A DNA stretch of 64,000 nucleotides from Lachnospiraceae bacterium. GTDB taxonomy: Bacteria > Bacillota > Clostridia > Lachnospirales > Lachnospiraceae. A model generated the notes under the pieces. That model had not been told where the DNA came from and made no database searches. It was given only the letters and a program-made list of their open reading frames with translations. The DNA is taken from contig JAILRO010000038.1 in the NCBI GenBank assembly GCA_024698145.1, forward strand, positions 1 through 64,000, read 5' to 3'. Position numbers and translations under genes: made by a program. Each line of letters starts with the position of its first letter. Within the stretch, counting starts at the first letter, position 1. Below, piece by piece: positions 52,335-61,046 of this stretch.

Positions 52335-54209
52335 ATGATAAAAAGTTTGAAAGGAAAGTTGTTTAAAAGTATAGTAATTTTCTCGCTGGTTTTACTTGCT
52401 TCCGTGGTTTTTGTTCCGAAATGTTCGGTGCAGGCGAAAGCTGCTGTGACATGTAAATCTGTTATATCGTATCCGGCGACAACTAAATCAAGGGTTAACA
52501 TAAGAAAGAAAGCCGGAACCAAATATAAAAGTTACGGAATGGTTCCTGCCGGTGCAGATGTAACAATTCTTGGCTATGTAAAAACATTTGGAGTAACATG
52601 GTATAAATGTAAAACTACTCTTGAGAATGGAAAGAGAAAAACCGGTTATATCAGTTCTGCCTACATAAGAAAAGTTTCCAAACCTACCGGTGTCGTTAAC
52701 AGTAAGGTTTCAACCTCGTTAAATGTTAGGAAGAGTGCAAAAACTACAGCAAAGTCTCTAATCAAAATACCCGGTAATACAAAGGCGACTGTTTTGAGAA
52801 TTAAGAAGTCTTCGGGTAAATATTGGTATAAGATTAATGTATCATATGGTGGCAAAAATAAAACGGGATATGTGCTGGGTAGTTATATTGATGTGCAGGC
52901 ACCCGAGAAGGCAAAAGAAACTGTCAGTGAGCAGGAGGGTTACGTTAATAAAAAGGTTACCAGTTACCTTAATGTCAGAAAAAAGGCTTCTACAACAAGT
53001 GGAATAGTATGTAGACTTCCAAAGGGACATGCTGTTAAAGTTGTTTCGGAATCAGGAAATTGGTATAAGATAAAGACAACATATGAATCGAAAGAGGTTT
53101 CGGGGTATGTTGCAAAGGAATACATAACCATAGGTAAGAAAGACGATACAGAAGAACAGGAAGAAAAGAAAGCAGAAGATCCGGCACTTGTTCCGGATGC
53201 TGATTTTGAAAAACAGGTTGCGGCATTTCCGGCTACTTATCAGGCAAGTATCAGAGCTTTAAGACAAAGCTATCCAAACTGGAACTTTGTGGCAATTAAT
53301 ACAGGACTTGATTGGAATACGGCAGTAGCAAATGAATGCGTGGTTGGACGTAATCTTATACAGAGTAATTATCCAAAAGGTGTTGCAAGTCTTGCGCCAC
53401 TTTCGTATCTTTCAAAGGCGGAAGGTGCGTATGATGCCACTAAAAATACATACAAAGTGTTTGATGGATATAATTGGTACAGTGCAGCGCCCGAAGTTAT
53501 TGCGTACTATATGGATCCGAGAAACTTCTTGAATGATACAGGTATTTTCCAGTTTGAAAAATTGTCATATGACGATAATCAAAGCAGTACTGTTGTGGAA
53601 AGTATTTTGAAGAATACATTTATGAGCGGTAACTACAGTGTCATTGATAGTGCAACGGGACAGGTTGTTACCGGAAGTTATGTCCAGGCGTTTATGGATG
53701 CCGGTAAGAACTCGGGAGCAAATCCGTATTTCCTGGCGGCAAGGAGTAAGCAGGAAGTTGGCATTAATGGCTCTAATTCTACGAGCGGATTATACAAAGG
53801 ATACGAGGGAATATATAATTTCTACAACATAGGTGCTACAGATGGCTCAAATGCTGTTGCTAAAGGATTGTTGTGGGCACAGGGTGGAACTTCAAATGCC
53901 ACAACATACGCAAGACCTTGGACAACGCCGTATAAGTCTATTGTAGGAGGTGCTTCATATATAGCACAGAACTACATTAACAGGGGTCAGGATACATTGT
54001 ATTTTCAAAAGTTTAATGTCCATCCTACAGACTTAAAGCAATTGTATGGACATCAGTATATGACTAATGTACAGGCTCCTTCTGCTGAAGGAATGACAAC
54101 AAGAAATGCATATGCTACAATGGGAATCATCTCAGATAGTATGATATTCTACATACCGGTGTATGATAATATGCCGGAAGCGCCTAGTGCATTACCGGCA
54201 GCTGAATAA
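52335..54209 (+). CDS. Secreted SH3b-repeat N-acetylglucosaminidase (autolysin)
   Basis: The 624-residue protein has a signal peptide (about 1-36, cleavage near VQAKA), three bacterial SH3 domains (about 45-110, 118-188, 205-268), each with an xLNVRK or VNIRKKA-type strand and a G-W/Y-Y-K-I/C strand, an acidic linker and a C-terminal glucosaminidase domain (about 290-615). That domain has ALRQSYPNWNFVAINTGLDW and, in the catalytic part, RSKQEVGINGSNST and YEGIYNFYNIGATDG. It is similar to LytB/GH73-type enzymes that cut glycan strands. SH3b domains bind the wall. It is probably used in wall turnover or cell separation. The terminator is shared with the convergent hslO gene. Confidence 0.88.
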   Translation: MIKSLKGKLFKSIVIFSLVLLASVVFVPKCSVQAKAAVTCKSVISYPATTKSRVNIRKKAGTKYKSYGMVPAGADVTILGYVKTFGVTWYKCKTTLENGKRKTGYISSAYIRKVSKPTGVVNSKVSTSLNVRKSAKTTAKSLIKIPGNTKATVLRIKKSSGKYWYKINVSYGGKNKTGYVLGSYIDVQAPEKAKETVSEQEGYVNKKVTSYLNVRKKASTTSGIVCRLPKGHAVKVVSESGNWYKIKTTYESKEVSGYVAKEYITIGKKDDTEEQEEKKAEDPALVPDADFEKQVAAFPATYQASIRALRQSYPNWNFVAINTGLDWNTAVANECVVGRNLIQSNYPKGVASLAPLSYLSKAEGAYDATKNTYKVFDGYNWYSAAPEVIAYYMDPRNFLNDTGIFQFEKLSYDDNQSSTVVESILKNTFMSGNYSVIDSATGQVVTGSYVQAFMDAGKNSGANPYFLAARSKQEVGINGSNSTSGLYKGYEGIYNFYNIGATDGSNAVAKGLLWAQGGTSNATTYARPWTTPYKSIVGGASYIAQNYINRGQDTLYFQKFNVHPTDLKQLYGHQYMTNVQAPSAEGMTTRNAYATMGIISDSMIFYIPVYDNMPEAPSALPAAE

Positions 54210-54213
54210 AAGA

Positions 54214-54244
54214 AAAACAGGAGACGATGTCTCCTGTTTTTTTT
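54214..54244. terminator. Bidirectional terminator between the autolysin and hslO
   Basis: AACAGGAGAC and GTCTCCTGTT arms around GAT are flanked by A residues on the left and eight T residues on the right, so it works for both convergent genes. Confidence 0.9.
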
Positions 54245-55112
54245 ATGAAATCATGGTTTTTAATTCGTCGATATCAAAGTGGTAAGATTTCTTGCAGAAA
54301 TGACACTCGACATCTATAGGTTCTTTGTCGTCAATTATCTTTTCGATTTCCGCCTTTCCGATACTCATTACTGCCTTGTAGGTGCGTTCTTTTGAACAGT
54401 CGCATTTGTAACAAGGGGTAGTTGAGTTAGTGAAATTAATGGAATAATCTTTAAACAACTCATTGATAATGTCAGTAGGCGTCATGCCGTTATCCATTAG
54501 CTTTGTTATTGATGAGAAGTTGTTGAGTCTGTCTTCCAAATCAGTTATAAGTTTGTCTTGTGCAAAAGGCAGTAGTTGGATAATAAAGCCACCGGCGTGT
54601 CGCACAGTGTTATCTTTGTTCATTAGAACTCCGAGTGCTACGGATGTTGGAATCTGCTCACTTGTAGCAAAATAATAGGTTAAATCTTCTGCGATTTCTC
54701 CGCTTGTGAGAGCTGTTTGACCAACATACGGTTCCTTTAACCCTATATCTTTAATCACAGATAAAGTGCCGTTGCCTAAAGCACCACCTACGTCAAGTTT
54801 TCCTATCGAATTGGGTGGTAACATTACATCAGGGTTGTGAACATATCCTTTGACTTCGGATTGTGCATTAGATGTTACAAGTAATCCACCAATAGGACCG
54901 TCGCATCTTATCTGAAGTGTGAGTACATCAGAAGCGTTCTTGCACATATTTCCCATCATTGCACCTGCGGTAAGCAATCTGCCTAAGGCGGCAGTTGCGA
55001 CAGGACTTGTGTTGTGAAGTGTTCTTGCAGTCTCGGTTAATTCTTTTGCGTATGAACAAAAGAAACGTACCTGATTATCTGCTGCCATTCCTGTTATTAA
55101 TGTATCATTCAT
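54243..55112 (-). CDS. hslO: Hsp33 redox-regulated chaperone
   Basis: Hsp33 is a cytoplasmic chaperone activated by oxidative unfolding. The 289-residue protein has the N-terminal substrate-binding domain (VRFFCSYAKELTETA, HNTSPVATAALGRLL, RCDGPIGGLLV) and the C-terminal zinc-binding switch with four cysteines in a CDC and CHFC pattern (about 240-275). An additional Cys lies just before the first pair. It is co-transcribed with a small anchored acidic protein whose stop is 2 bp before this ATG, indicating translational coupling. Confidence 0.94.
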   Translation of the reverse strand: MNDTLITGMAADNQVRFFCSYAKELTETARTLHNTSPVATAALGRLLTAGAMMGNMCKNASDVLTLQIRCDGPIGGLLVTSNAQSEVKGYVHNPDVMLPPNSIGKLDVGGALGNGTLSVIKDIGLKEPYVGQTALTSGEIAEDLTYYFATSEQIPTSVALGVLMNKDNTVRHAGGFIIQLLPFAQDKLITDLEDRLNNFSSITKLMDNGMTPTDIINELFKDYSINFTNSTTPCYKCDCSKERTYKAVMSIGKAEIEKIIDDKEPIDVECHFCKKSYHFDIDELKTMIS

Positions 55113-55114
55113 AA

Positions 55115-55486
55115 TTAGCTATCCAATTTATCCTGTTCCTCGAGTACGTCGGGGTCCTCTGAAGTGTCGGATAATCCTTCATTTTCATATGCTGTAGGAA
55201 CGGAAATGTCGATTGTTGGGATAGAAGTATATTCACGACTGCTATTGTCGTTAATATCCATATCATCTTCGAAGAAATCATCGTCATCATCAAAAAAGAA
55301 ATCTTCTTCGTCCCTATTCATTTTACCTTTGATAGTGCCATACAAATCGCCTGCTTTGTCGGAAGCCGTTTTGAATGCCTGGCTTTCTTTGATCTTGTCG
55401 CGGAAAACGTAGCAAACACCACCGATTGCAGCAACAGTTGTAGTAAAAGCAATCAGTTTACCAATAAAACTTTTTTTCTTAGCCAT
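55115..55486 (-). CDS. Small anchored protein with acidic tail
   Basis: The 123-residue protein has a short basic start (MAKKKSFIGK), one membrane helix (about 10-28, LIAFTTTVAAIGGVCYVF), an amphipathic stretch, and then a highly acidic region with many Asp, Glu and Phe (about 58-77). The start resembles YtxH-like envelope proteins, but the match is too short to call. The ribosome binding site AAAGGAGAGG is strong. It lies directly upstream of hslO on the same transcript. Function unknown. Confidence 0.72.
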   Translation of the reverse strand: MAKKKSFIGKLIAFTTTVAAIGGVCYVFRDKIKESQAFKTASDKAGDLYGTIKGKMNRDEEDFFFDDDDDFFEDDMDINDNSSREYTSIPTIDISVPTAYENEGLSDTSEDPDVLEEQDKLDS

Positions 55487-55611
55487 ATAAACCTCTCCTT
55501 TACGATATAGTATACTCTCATTTTAATACGCGACATTTGAAAAAGCAATAATTTTGTAAAATGTTCACAATGTGTTTTTGTAAAAATAACTGAAAAACAC
55601 ATATTTTTTTG

Positions 55612-55640
55612 TTGTAAATAACTTACGATTGTGCTATTAT
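55612..55640 (+). promoter_or_regulatory. Promoter of the 699-residue protein gene
   Basis: TTGTAA (55612-55617) and TATTAT (55635-55640), 17 bp apart, with an extended -10 (TGC just upstream). The segment TGCTATTATT is identical to that of the CarD-type promoter. Confidence 0.65.
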
Positions 55641-55702
55641 TAAAACTATCTAGGTGAAATTTGTTTATTTCACAATGGTAACTATGAGAAGGAGGCGTTA
55701 CA

Positions 55703-57802
55703 ATGCAGAATTTACCGGCAAATGTCACACATGGGAATGATACCAATATCATATCCATTGCAGCATCTTCTAATAAAGGAATGCTGATCAGATTTTTGAA
55801 CGAGCAGGTAGAAGAAGGGTTCTATGCATTAGTTATTGACTACCTTAAAGATCACAATTTTGACCTTTCCACTATGCTTGTGGATGATGATGTTAAGGCT
55901 CAATGTACTAAGCTTTATGAACTTGCCGAGTTTGTTGATGAGAATATCAAAAAACCTGGAAAGTACGAAATTGAAGAGTGGATTGAACCTTTGTTTAAGT
56001 TCGTATATGGAGATATTGATCCATCAGACACAGATGCGATTATCAATACTACAGGTATATATCGTTATAGTGTATGGTTAATTTATCTCTATCAGTTGGA
56101 TGGATTTGCAGATGCAATGAGACTTATAGGAGAGCGAGTTGCTCCACTTCTGATTAACACATGTTATCAGATTGCGGATGCAGATGATCGTCCGGCAACC
56201 TATGATAAGGCAGTAATGGGATATATGGATCTTATTAATGTTGTTATGGAGATGGATATAGTTCCTTCAGAGGCAGATTCGGAGTCATATCTTAATAACC
56301 TTGAGGTGTTATTTGACTATTTTGTCGAAGATACTCATGTTGGTAATGACTACAAGATTCAGTTCTCTATGGGATTGTTTAGCTCATATATCAGAAAGAG
56401 AGATTACAACAAGGCATTTGAGTTCTATGGATTGAATGCAGAGTATATTCCTGTTGACAACATGAAAGTTTATGATAAGTTCAAGGAACTTATCAGGAAT
56501 TGCAATAGCACACAATATACTAATGTGTTGAGCCGTACAGTTATATCTGCTATTTCAAAGCAGGATATTTACAATAAGAGAATAGACAGCCTTTTAGTTG
56601 AGGTTTCTGCTTTTGTAAAGAAGGTATACAAGTATATTGAAGATGAACCTAATATGAAGAAGAACCTTCAGATTTTGGGCTCAGGTGCTTCACTCAGTGA
56701 TAAGAGTAATGTATTTGAGGGACTTTATGAGTACAATCTTGTATTCTACGATTGCGGAATTAAGCAGTTGGTTAATCAGGATCTTTCAACAAGATCATGG
56801 GAAGAAAAGTACGAGATACTTGATCTTTTATACACAACTCTTAATGTTATATTTGATGGCTACAATGTCTATGAAATATCTAATAAGATAGAGCATCAGT
56901 ATGTAGAACTTACATGGATAGGTAATTATGTTAATGCCAATCCTTCGCTTCTTAAGATGTTCTTCAGTGTTAAGGAGAAAATCAAGGCATTTAAGGTTCG
57001 TAAGAATACTATTATCGAGAAGAGTAAGACAAATTACGAGATTAAGCAGTTGCTTGAGGATAGACAGAAACATCTTGTATTCCTTGCAGCAGAAGATATG
57101 GTCAGAAACTTAAGCCGAGGCGATAAGCCTATATTGAGTTCAAGCTACGATATGGAGCAGGCAAAGAAGATGTTTAATGATACTTATCATAAAACTAGCT
57201 TGCCATCTCGCTATGATTCTATAAGAGCTGAGGCGGCTGCTTCTGTACCGAAGTTTGGTTTTGGTAAGCAGGCTGCACCTGCATCACAATCAGGAGTGTT
57301 TAGATTATATAATCATTCAGGAATTGAAGATATGGTTTGTAAATCAGAGTGGTTGTGGAATCAGTATAAGGTTAAGGGAAGAGAAACTCAGACTGATGAG
57401 GAATGCACTTACAGTATTGCTTGTCTCGTAAAGGTTGTGGAAATGCTCATTGTTAGGGATGGAGGCAATGTTGCTCCTGATGCAAAACCTAACAAAAGAG
57501 TTATAATTACAAAGACAGGTAAAGTTATCGAGCTTTCTGATGAGTCTGATGACAAGCCGGTTAACAGTGTTAATAATGAGCCAACTGTTATCGAGCATAT
57601 CAATAACATCGAGGCTAATTTGAAGGATCGTAGCTCTGAGAATGTTGAGTATGTTAAGAATTACATTGAAGACTGGGTAGAGATTCTTATGCAGAATAAG
57701 TTTGATAAGGATGCATTGCTTTCGTTCTTTGATGCAGAGGAGATTCGTATAAAAACTCTCCAGACTATCAAAAAACTTAATACAGATATGATTTCTTTGT
57801 AA
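55703..57802 (+). CDS. Large helical protein of unknown function
   Basis: I do not recognise this 699-residue protein. It has no signal peptide or membrane helix and is predicted mostly helical, with alternating hydrophobic residues and TPR-like or HEAT-like stretches (for example YIRKRDYNKAFEFYGLNAEYIP near 232-253 and LNNLEVLFDYFVEDTHVG near 195-212). A Pro/Ala/Ser/Gln-rich linker lies near 513-535, followed by a compact C-terminal part with FRLYNHSGIEDMVCKSEW. It has its own strong promoter and a GGAGG site, and a 57818-57845 hairpin follows. It precedes a prepilin gene by 81 bp. A scaffolding role is possible but nothing supports a specific one. Confidence 0.85.
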   Translation: MQNLPANVTHGNDTNIISIAASSNKGMLIRFLNEQVEEGFYALVIDYLKDHNFDLSTMLVDDDVKAQCTKLYELAEFVDENIKKPGKYEIEEWIEPLFKFVYGDIDPSDTDAIINTTGIYRYSVWLIYLYQLDGFADAMRLIGERVAPLLINTCYQIADADDRPATYDKAVMGYMDLINVVMEMDIVPSEADSESYLNNLEVLFDYFVEDTHVGNDYKIQFSMGLFSSYIRKRDYNKAFEFYGLNAEYIPVDNMKVYDKFKELIRNCNSTQYTNVLSRTVISAISKQDIYNKRIDSLLVEVSAFVKKVYKYIEDEPNMKKNLQILGSGASLSDKSNVFEGLYEYNLVFYDCGIKQLVNQDLSTRSWEEKYEILDLLYTTLNVIFDGYNVYEISNKIEHQYVELTWIGNYVNANPSLLKMFFSVKEKIKAFKVRKNTIIEKSKTNYEIKQLLEDRQKHLVFLAAEDMVRNLSRGDKPILSSSYDMEQAKKMFNDTYHKTSLPSRYDSIRAEAAASVPKFGFGKQAAPASQSGVFRLYNHSGIEDMVCKSEWLWNQYKVKGRETQTDEECTYSIACLVKVVEMLIVRDGGNVAPDAKPNKRVIITKTGKVIELSDESDDKPVNSVNNEPTVIEHINNIEANLKDRSSENVEYVKNYIEDWVEILMQNKFDKDALLSFFDAEEIRIKTLQTIKKLNTDMISL

Positions 57803-57817
57803 AATAAATGTGCGTGG

Positions 57818-57845
57818 CGGGGAAAGTATGGGAGTGCTTTCCCCG
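57818..57845 (+). other. Hairpin between the 699-residue protein gene and the prepilin gene
   Basis: CGGGGAAAG (57818-57826) and CTTTCCCCG (57837-57845) form a 9-bp stem without a T-tract. It may protect the upstream mRNA or reduce read-through into the prepilin gene. Confidence 0.65.
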
Positions 57846-57883
57846 GTATTAGGGTGTGTATGTAATACAATGGAGGATTAATT

Positions 57884-58330
57884 ATGAAAAATAAGGGTTT
57901 TTCGCTTGTTGAGCTTATTATCGTAATTGCTATTATGGCAATTCTTGCAGGAGCACTTGCTCCGGCGCTTATTAAGTATATTGCTAGATCACGTATGTCG
58001 GCAGATGTGGATACCGGTGCGGAGATAGCTGGAGCTATTATGCGTGCAGTCACTGTTGATGAGGCGTTTGAAGCTGCGGTAGAGCATCCGACATCGCCAC
58101 AGGCGTTGAATGCAATGGATGGAGCTCGCTTCAAAGAGGAAGTTTTCAAACCATTTGCGCGCAATTCTATATATGGCAAATCCAAAAAGGACTCCAAAGG
58201 TAATCCCCTTCCTTCTAATGAGTATTATTATACATTGGATGCGTCTAAGAACCGTGTAGAAGTTTACTACGGCGATAAGACATCTGATTATATGGTTTAT
58301 CCGACGCTAGGAAAGAACTTGGAATATTAA
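57884..58330 (+). CDS. Type IV prepilin-like protein
   Basis: The 148-residue protein has a classic class III signal: a short basic leader, then G-FSLVELIIVIAIMAILAG with the conserved Glu five residues after the cleavage site (MKNKG/FSLVE). The hydrophobic helix is followed by a small globular domain with SNEYYYTLDASKNRVEVYYG. Such proteins are cleaved by a prepilin peptidase and assembled into pili or pseudopili. No pilus ATPase, peptidase or platform gene is in the window, so it must rely on machinery elsewhere. It has a GGAGG site and no terminator before the tRNA promoter. Confidence 0.88.
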   Translation: MKNKGFSLVELIIVIAIMAILAGALAPALIKYIARSRMSADVDTGAEIAGAIMRAVTVDEAFEAAVEHPTSPQALNAMDGARFKEEVFKPFARNSIYGKSKKDSKGNPLPSNEYYYTLDASKNRVEVYYGDKTSDYMVYPTLGKNLEY

Positions 58331-58353
58331 TTTAGAAAAAAATAATTTTTTTG

Positions 58354-58382
58354 TTGACAAACATATTTCGATATGTTATATT
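58354..58382 (+). promoter_or_regulatory. tRNA-Gly promoter
   Basis: Perfect TTGACA (58354-58359), 17 bp, TATATT (58377-58382), ending 20 bp before the tRNA. A small palindrome (ACATAT-TTCG-ATATGT) fills the spacer. Confidence 0.85.
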
Positions 58383-58402
58383 CTTATCTGTTGTTAAGAA
58401 AC

Positions 58403-58474
<72 letters not shown>

Positions 58475-58480
58475 TGTATA

Positions 58481-58516
58481 CAAAAAGGGATATCCGAAGA
58501 GGATATCCCTTTTTTG
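58481..58516. terminator. tRNA-Gly terminator
   Basis: AAAAAGGGATATCC and GGATATCCCTTTTTT arms around GAAGA. Pairing extends outward (TATAC/GTATA), giving a nearly perfect stem of about 19 bp usable in both directions. Confidence 0.93.
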
Positions 58517-58700
58517 TATATAAGCGCCCAGAGGGCTCTTAACCCACGAATGGATGATTAATCCATTCGTGGGTACGGTCTCGGCGAGTGAGGAACTCGC
58601 CTCGGTCGGTGCCCAAAAGGCTCCACCGTCTCGCATTATACGAAATGGTATTGGGTTACCATCTCGGTCTGTTATATTCGTAAATATCAAATCCCTTGCA
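58517..58700. repeat. Structured intergenic element with several hairpins
   Basis: No gene is supported in the 309-bp gap between the tRNA and yfbR. The gap contains a perfect 14-bp stem (58542-58555 with 58561-58574, loop GATTA), a closing pair ACGGT (58575-58579) with ACCGT (58625-58629) that encloses GGCGAGT/ACTCGCC (58583-58589 with 58595-58601) and a GGTG/CACC stem, then ATGGTA/TACCAT (58645-58650 with 58657-58662) inside TACGAA/TTCGTA. GCCCA-AGGCTC-like segments occur twice (about 58527 and 58611). It is more GC-rich than its surroundings. It could be an RNA or a dispersed repeat. Confidence 0.6.
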
Positions 58701-58783
58701 TTAAAAATGAAATGGAAGTAAAATAAATGAACCGACGTGTTAAGTATGTTGGTTGTTTTTTGGATGAATTAGGAGGATGCTAT

Positions 58784-59386
58784 ATGGATAGACAGTATGA
58801 ATCGGAGAGTAGTTCGTTTTTTGCTATGGTATCAAGAATGAAATATATTAATAGATGGGCGCTTATGAGGAATTCTTATCCGGAAAATCTGAGTGAACAC
58901 TCTTTGGAAGTGGGTATGATTGCTCATGCGTTAGCATTAATATCCAACAAAAAGTTTGGCAACCATATCAATGCTGAACGTGCTGCGGTTATGGGGATGT
59001 TTCACGACAGTACGGAAATTATAACGGGTGATATGCCTACTCCGATTAAATATTATAACAGGGCAACGAAAGATGCTTATAAAGACGTTGAAAAGCAAGC
59101 GGCGAAAGAGTTGTTATCTATGCTTCCTGATTATATGAAAGATGAGTATGAAGGGATATTTTTTCCGCCTGAAGATGAGGAGTATATGAAAAAACTTGTT
59201 AAAGCAGCGGATAGAATATCAGCATATATTAAATGTTTGGAAGAAGAAAAAACAGGTAACAAAGAGTTTGGAAGTGCTAAGTCAGCAGTCTATGAGAAAT
59301 TGACCGGGATGGATTTGCCGGAGGTAAGAGTTTTCCTCCAGGATTTTATAGAAGGATACAAGAAAACATTGGACGAGCTTAGATGA
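58784..59386 (+). CDS. yfbR: 5'-deoxynucleotidase YfbR-like HD hydrolase
   Basis: The 200-residue protein is an HD-domain phosphohydrolase like YfbR, which removes phosphate from deoxynucleoside 5'-monophosphates. Metal ligands are visible: H in NLSEHSLEV (about 34), the HD pair in MFHDSTEIITGDMPTPIKY (about 69-70) and the late D in KAADRISAYIKCLEEE (about 145). GDMPTPIKY is diagnostic for the YfbR group. ATG 58784 follows AGGAGG; the in-frame ATG at 58727 has no site and would add a Cys-rich, unconserved stretch. It stands alone ahead of glgA. Confidence 0.9.
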   Translation: MDRQYESESSSFFAMVSRMKYINRWALMRNSYPENLSEHSLEVGMIAHALALISNKKFGNHINAERAAVMGMFHDSTEIITGDMPTPIKYYNRATKDAYKDVEKQAAKELLSMLPDYMKDEYEGIFFPPEDEEYMKKLVKAADRISAYIKCLEEEKTGNKEFGSAKSAVYEKLTGMDLPEVRVFLQDFIEGYKKTLDELR

Positions 59387-59415
59387 TTTTATATTGAGAA
59401 AATTACCGCTAACCA

Positions 59416-59444
59416 TAGACAGAAAAATAGAAAAAAGGTATAAT
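59416..59444 (+). promoter_or_regulatory. glgA promoter
   Basis: TAGACA (59416-59421) and TATAAT (59439-59444) with 17 bp between, about 31 bp before the ATG. Confidence 0.7.
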
Positions 59445-59475
59445 AAAAAAAATATGATTACGTGGAGGGTTACGT

Positions 59476-60927
59476 ATGAAAAATATACTTTTTGTTGCCT
59501 CAGAATGTGTTCCCTTTATTAAGACAGGGGGATTGGCTGACGTTGTTGGAGCTCTTCCAAAGATGTTTCCGAAAGATGAATATGACGTCAGAGTAGTAAT
59601 ACCTAATTATACATGCATTCCATGGGAATACAGGGAGAAATTTCAGTATGTTCATCATTTTTATATGGATTTAGGTCAACGCTTTGAGAATGTGCATGTG
59701 GGAATAATGACCTACGAAATGGACGGAATCACATATTACTTTATTGACAATGAGTATTATTTTTCGGGCTGGGCTCCATACGGTACTATAAGATTTGATA
59801 TCGAAAAGTTTACATTCTTTAGCAAAGCCGCACTTGCAATTCTTCCGGTTATTAATTTCAAACCGGATGTAATTCATTGCCATGATTGGCAGGCAGGACT
59901 TGTGCCGGTTTACCTTAGAACTTTGTATCATGACAATCCGTTTTTTGCAGGAACTAAAGTGATTATGACAATACATAACCTTAAGTTTCAAGGTGTGTGG
60001 GATGTTAAGACTTTTAAGTATATTTCAGGATTGCCGGATTATGTATTTACCCCGGATAGAATGGAGTTTTACAAGGATGGTAATATGTTAAAGGCAGGAA
60101 TGGTATTTTCTGACTATATTACAACTGTTAGTGATACATACGCCAGGGAAATACAGTCTCCTGAATATGGTGAAGGACTCGATGATATGCTGAGGTTCCA
60201 CAACCGAAAACTGTGTGGTATTGTCAACGGTATTGATTACGATGTATATGATCCGAACAAGGATGATAAGATTTTCAAAAAGTATAATATCAGAAGCTAC
60301 AAGAAGGGTAAAGCTACCAACAAGATGGAGCTTCAAAAAGAACTCGGGCTTCCTGTAGATGATGGAAAGTACATGATTGCAATAATATCCCGTCTTACAG
60401 ATCAAAAGGGACTTGACCTTATTGACTGGGTTATGGAGGGAATTGTTGATCCATATGTACAGTTTGTTGTAATAGGAACAGGCGAACCTAAATATGAGAA
60501 TATGTTCAAACATTATCAGTGGGTATATTCCGACAGGTTGTCAGCTAACATTTTCTATTCTGATGAGAGAGCTCATAAGTTGTATGCAGCTGCTGATGCG
60601 GTTCTTATGCCATCGCGATTTGAACCGTGTGGATTGACTCAGCTGATAGCACTTCGTTATGGAACAATACCTATTGTAAGGGAAACGGGTGGCCTTAAGG
60701 ATACTGTAATTCCTTATAATGAGTATGAAGGAACAGGAACAGGTTTTTCATTTACTAATTATAATGCTGATGAAATGCTTAAGATTATCAACTATTCAAA
60801 AGAAATATATTATGACCACAGAGATGATTGGAATAAGATGGTAGTGAGAGCCATGAAAGAAGACTTCTCGTGGGATAAATCTGCCGAGAAATATATGCAA
60901 TTATATAGTTTGCTTCTTGGTTATTAA
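59476..60927 (+). CDS. glgA: Glycogen synthase (ADP-glucose type)
   Basis: GlgA is a GT5 enzyme that extends alpha-1,4-glucan using ADP-glucose. The 483-residue length is normal. The N-terminus has the ADP-glucose-binding KTGGLADVVGALPK (about 16-29); the first Rossmann half includes DVIHCHDWQAGLVP (about 134-147); and the C-terminal half has IISRLTDQKGLDL and MPSRFEPCGLTQLIALRYG (about 380-398) with the catalytic Glu. No other glycogen genes (glgB, glgC, glgP) are adjacent, so it is a solitary copy in this window. Confidence 0.95.
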   Translation: MKNILFVASECVPFIKTGGLADVVGALPKMFPKDEYDVRVVIPNYTCIPWEYREKFQYVHHFYMDLGQRFENVHVGIMTYEMDGITYYFIDNEYYFSGWAPYGTIRFDIEKFTFFSKAALAILPVINFKPDVIHCHDWQAGLVPVYLRTLYHDNPFFAGTKVIMTIHNLKFQGVWDVKTFKYISGLPDYVFTPDRMEFYKDGNMLKAGMVFSDYITTVSDTYAREIQSPEYGEGLDDMLRFHNRKLCGIVNGIDYDVYDPNKDDKIFKKYNIRSYKKGKATNKMELQKELGLPVDDGKYMIAIISRLTDQKGLDLIDWVMEGIVDPYVQFVVIGTGEPKYENMFKHYQWVYSDRLSANIFYSDERAHKLYAAADAVLMPSRFEPCGLTQLIALRYGTIPIVRETGGLKDTVIPYNEYEGTGTGFSFTNYNADEMLKIINYSKEIYYDHRDDWNKMVVRAMKEDFSWDKSAEKYMQLYSLLLGY

Positions 60928-60933
60928 TAAGTA

Positions 60934-60961
60934 TTGCAAAAATAATATTATTATGTATAAT
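60934..60961 (+). promoter_or_regulatory. serS promoter
   Basis: TTGCAA (60934-60939) and TATAAT (60956-60961) with 16 bp spacing. The leader holds a 10-bp stem (TGCGGAACTC with GGGTTTCGCA, about 60971-61007, two G-U pairs). The leader is too short (about 78 nt) for a T-box. Confidence 0.65.
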
Positions 60962-61046
60962 AAATACGACTGCGGAACTCAACGCCAAAAGATGTGTGGG
61001 TTTCGCATTTGTATGTGAAAAATAAGTTTAATATAGGAGAAAGACT

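Noticed and set aside
60962-61046. Possible T-box riboswitch before serS
   Set aside because: The leader is only about 78 nt and lacks the T-box sequence and a terminator. Only a single stem is present.
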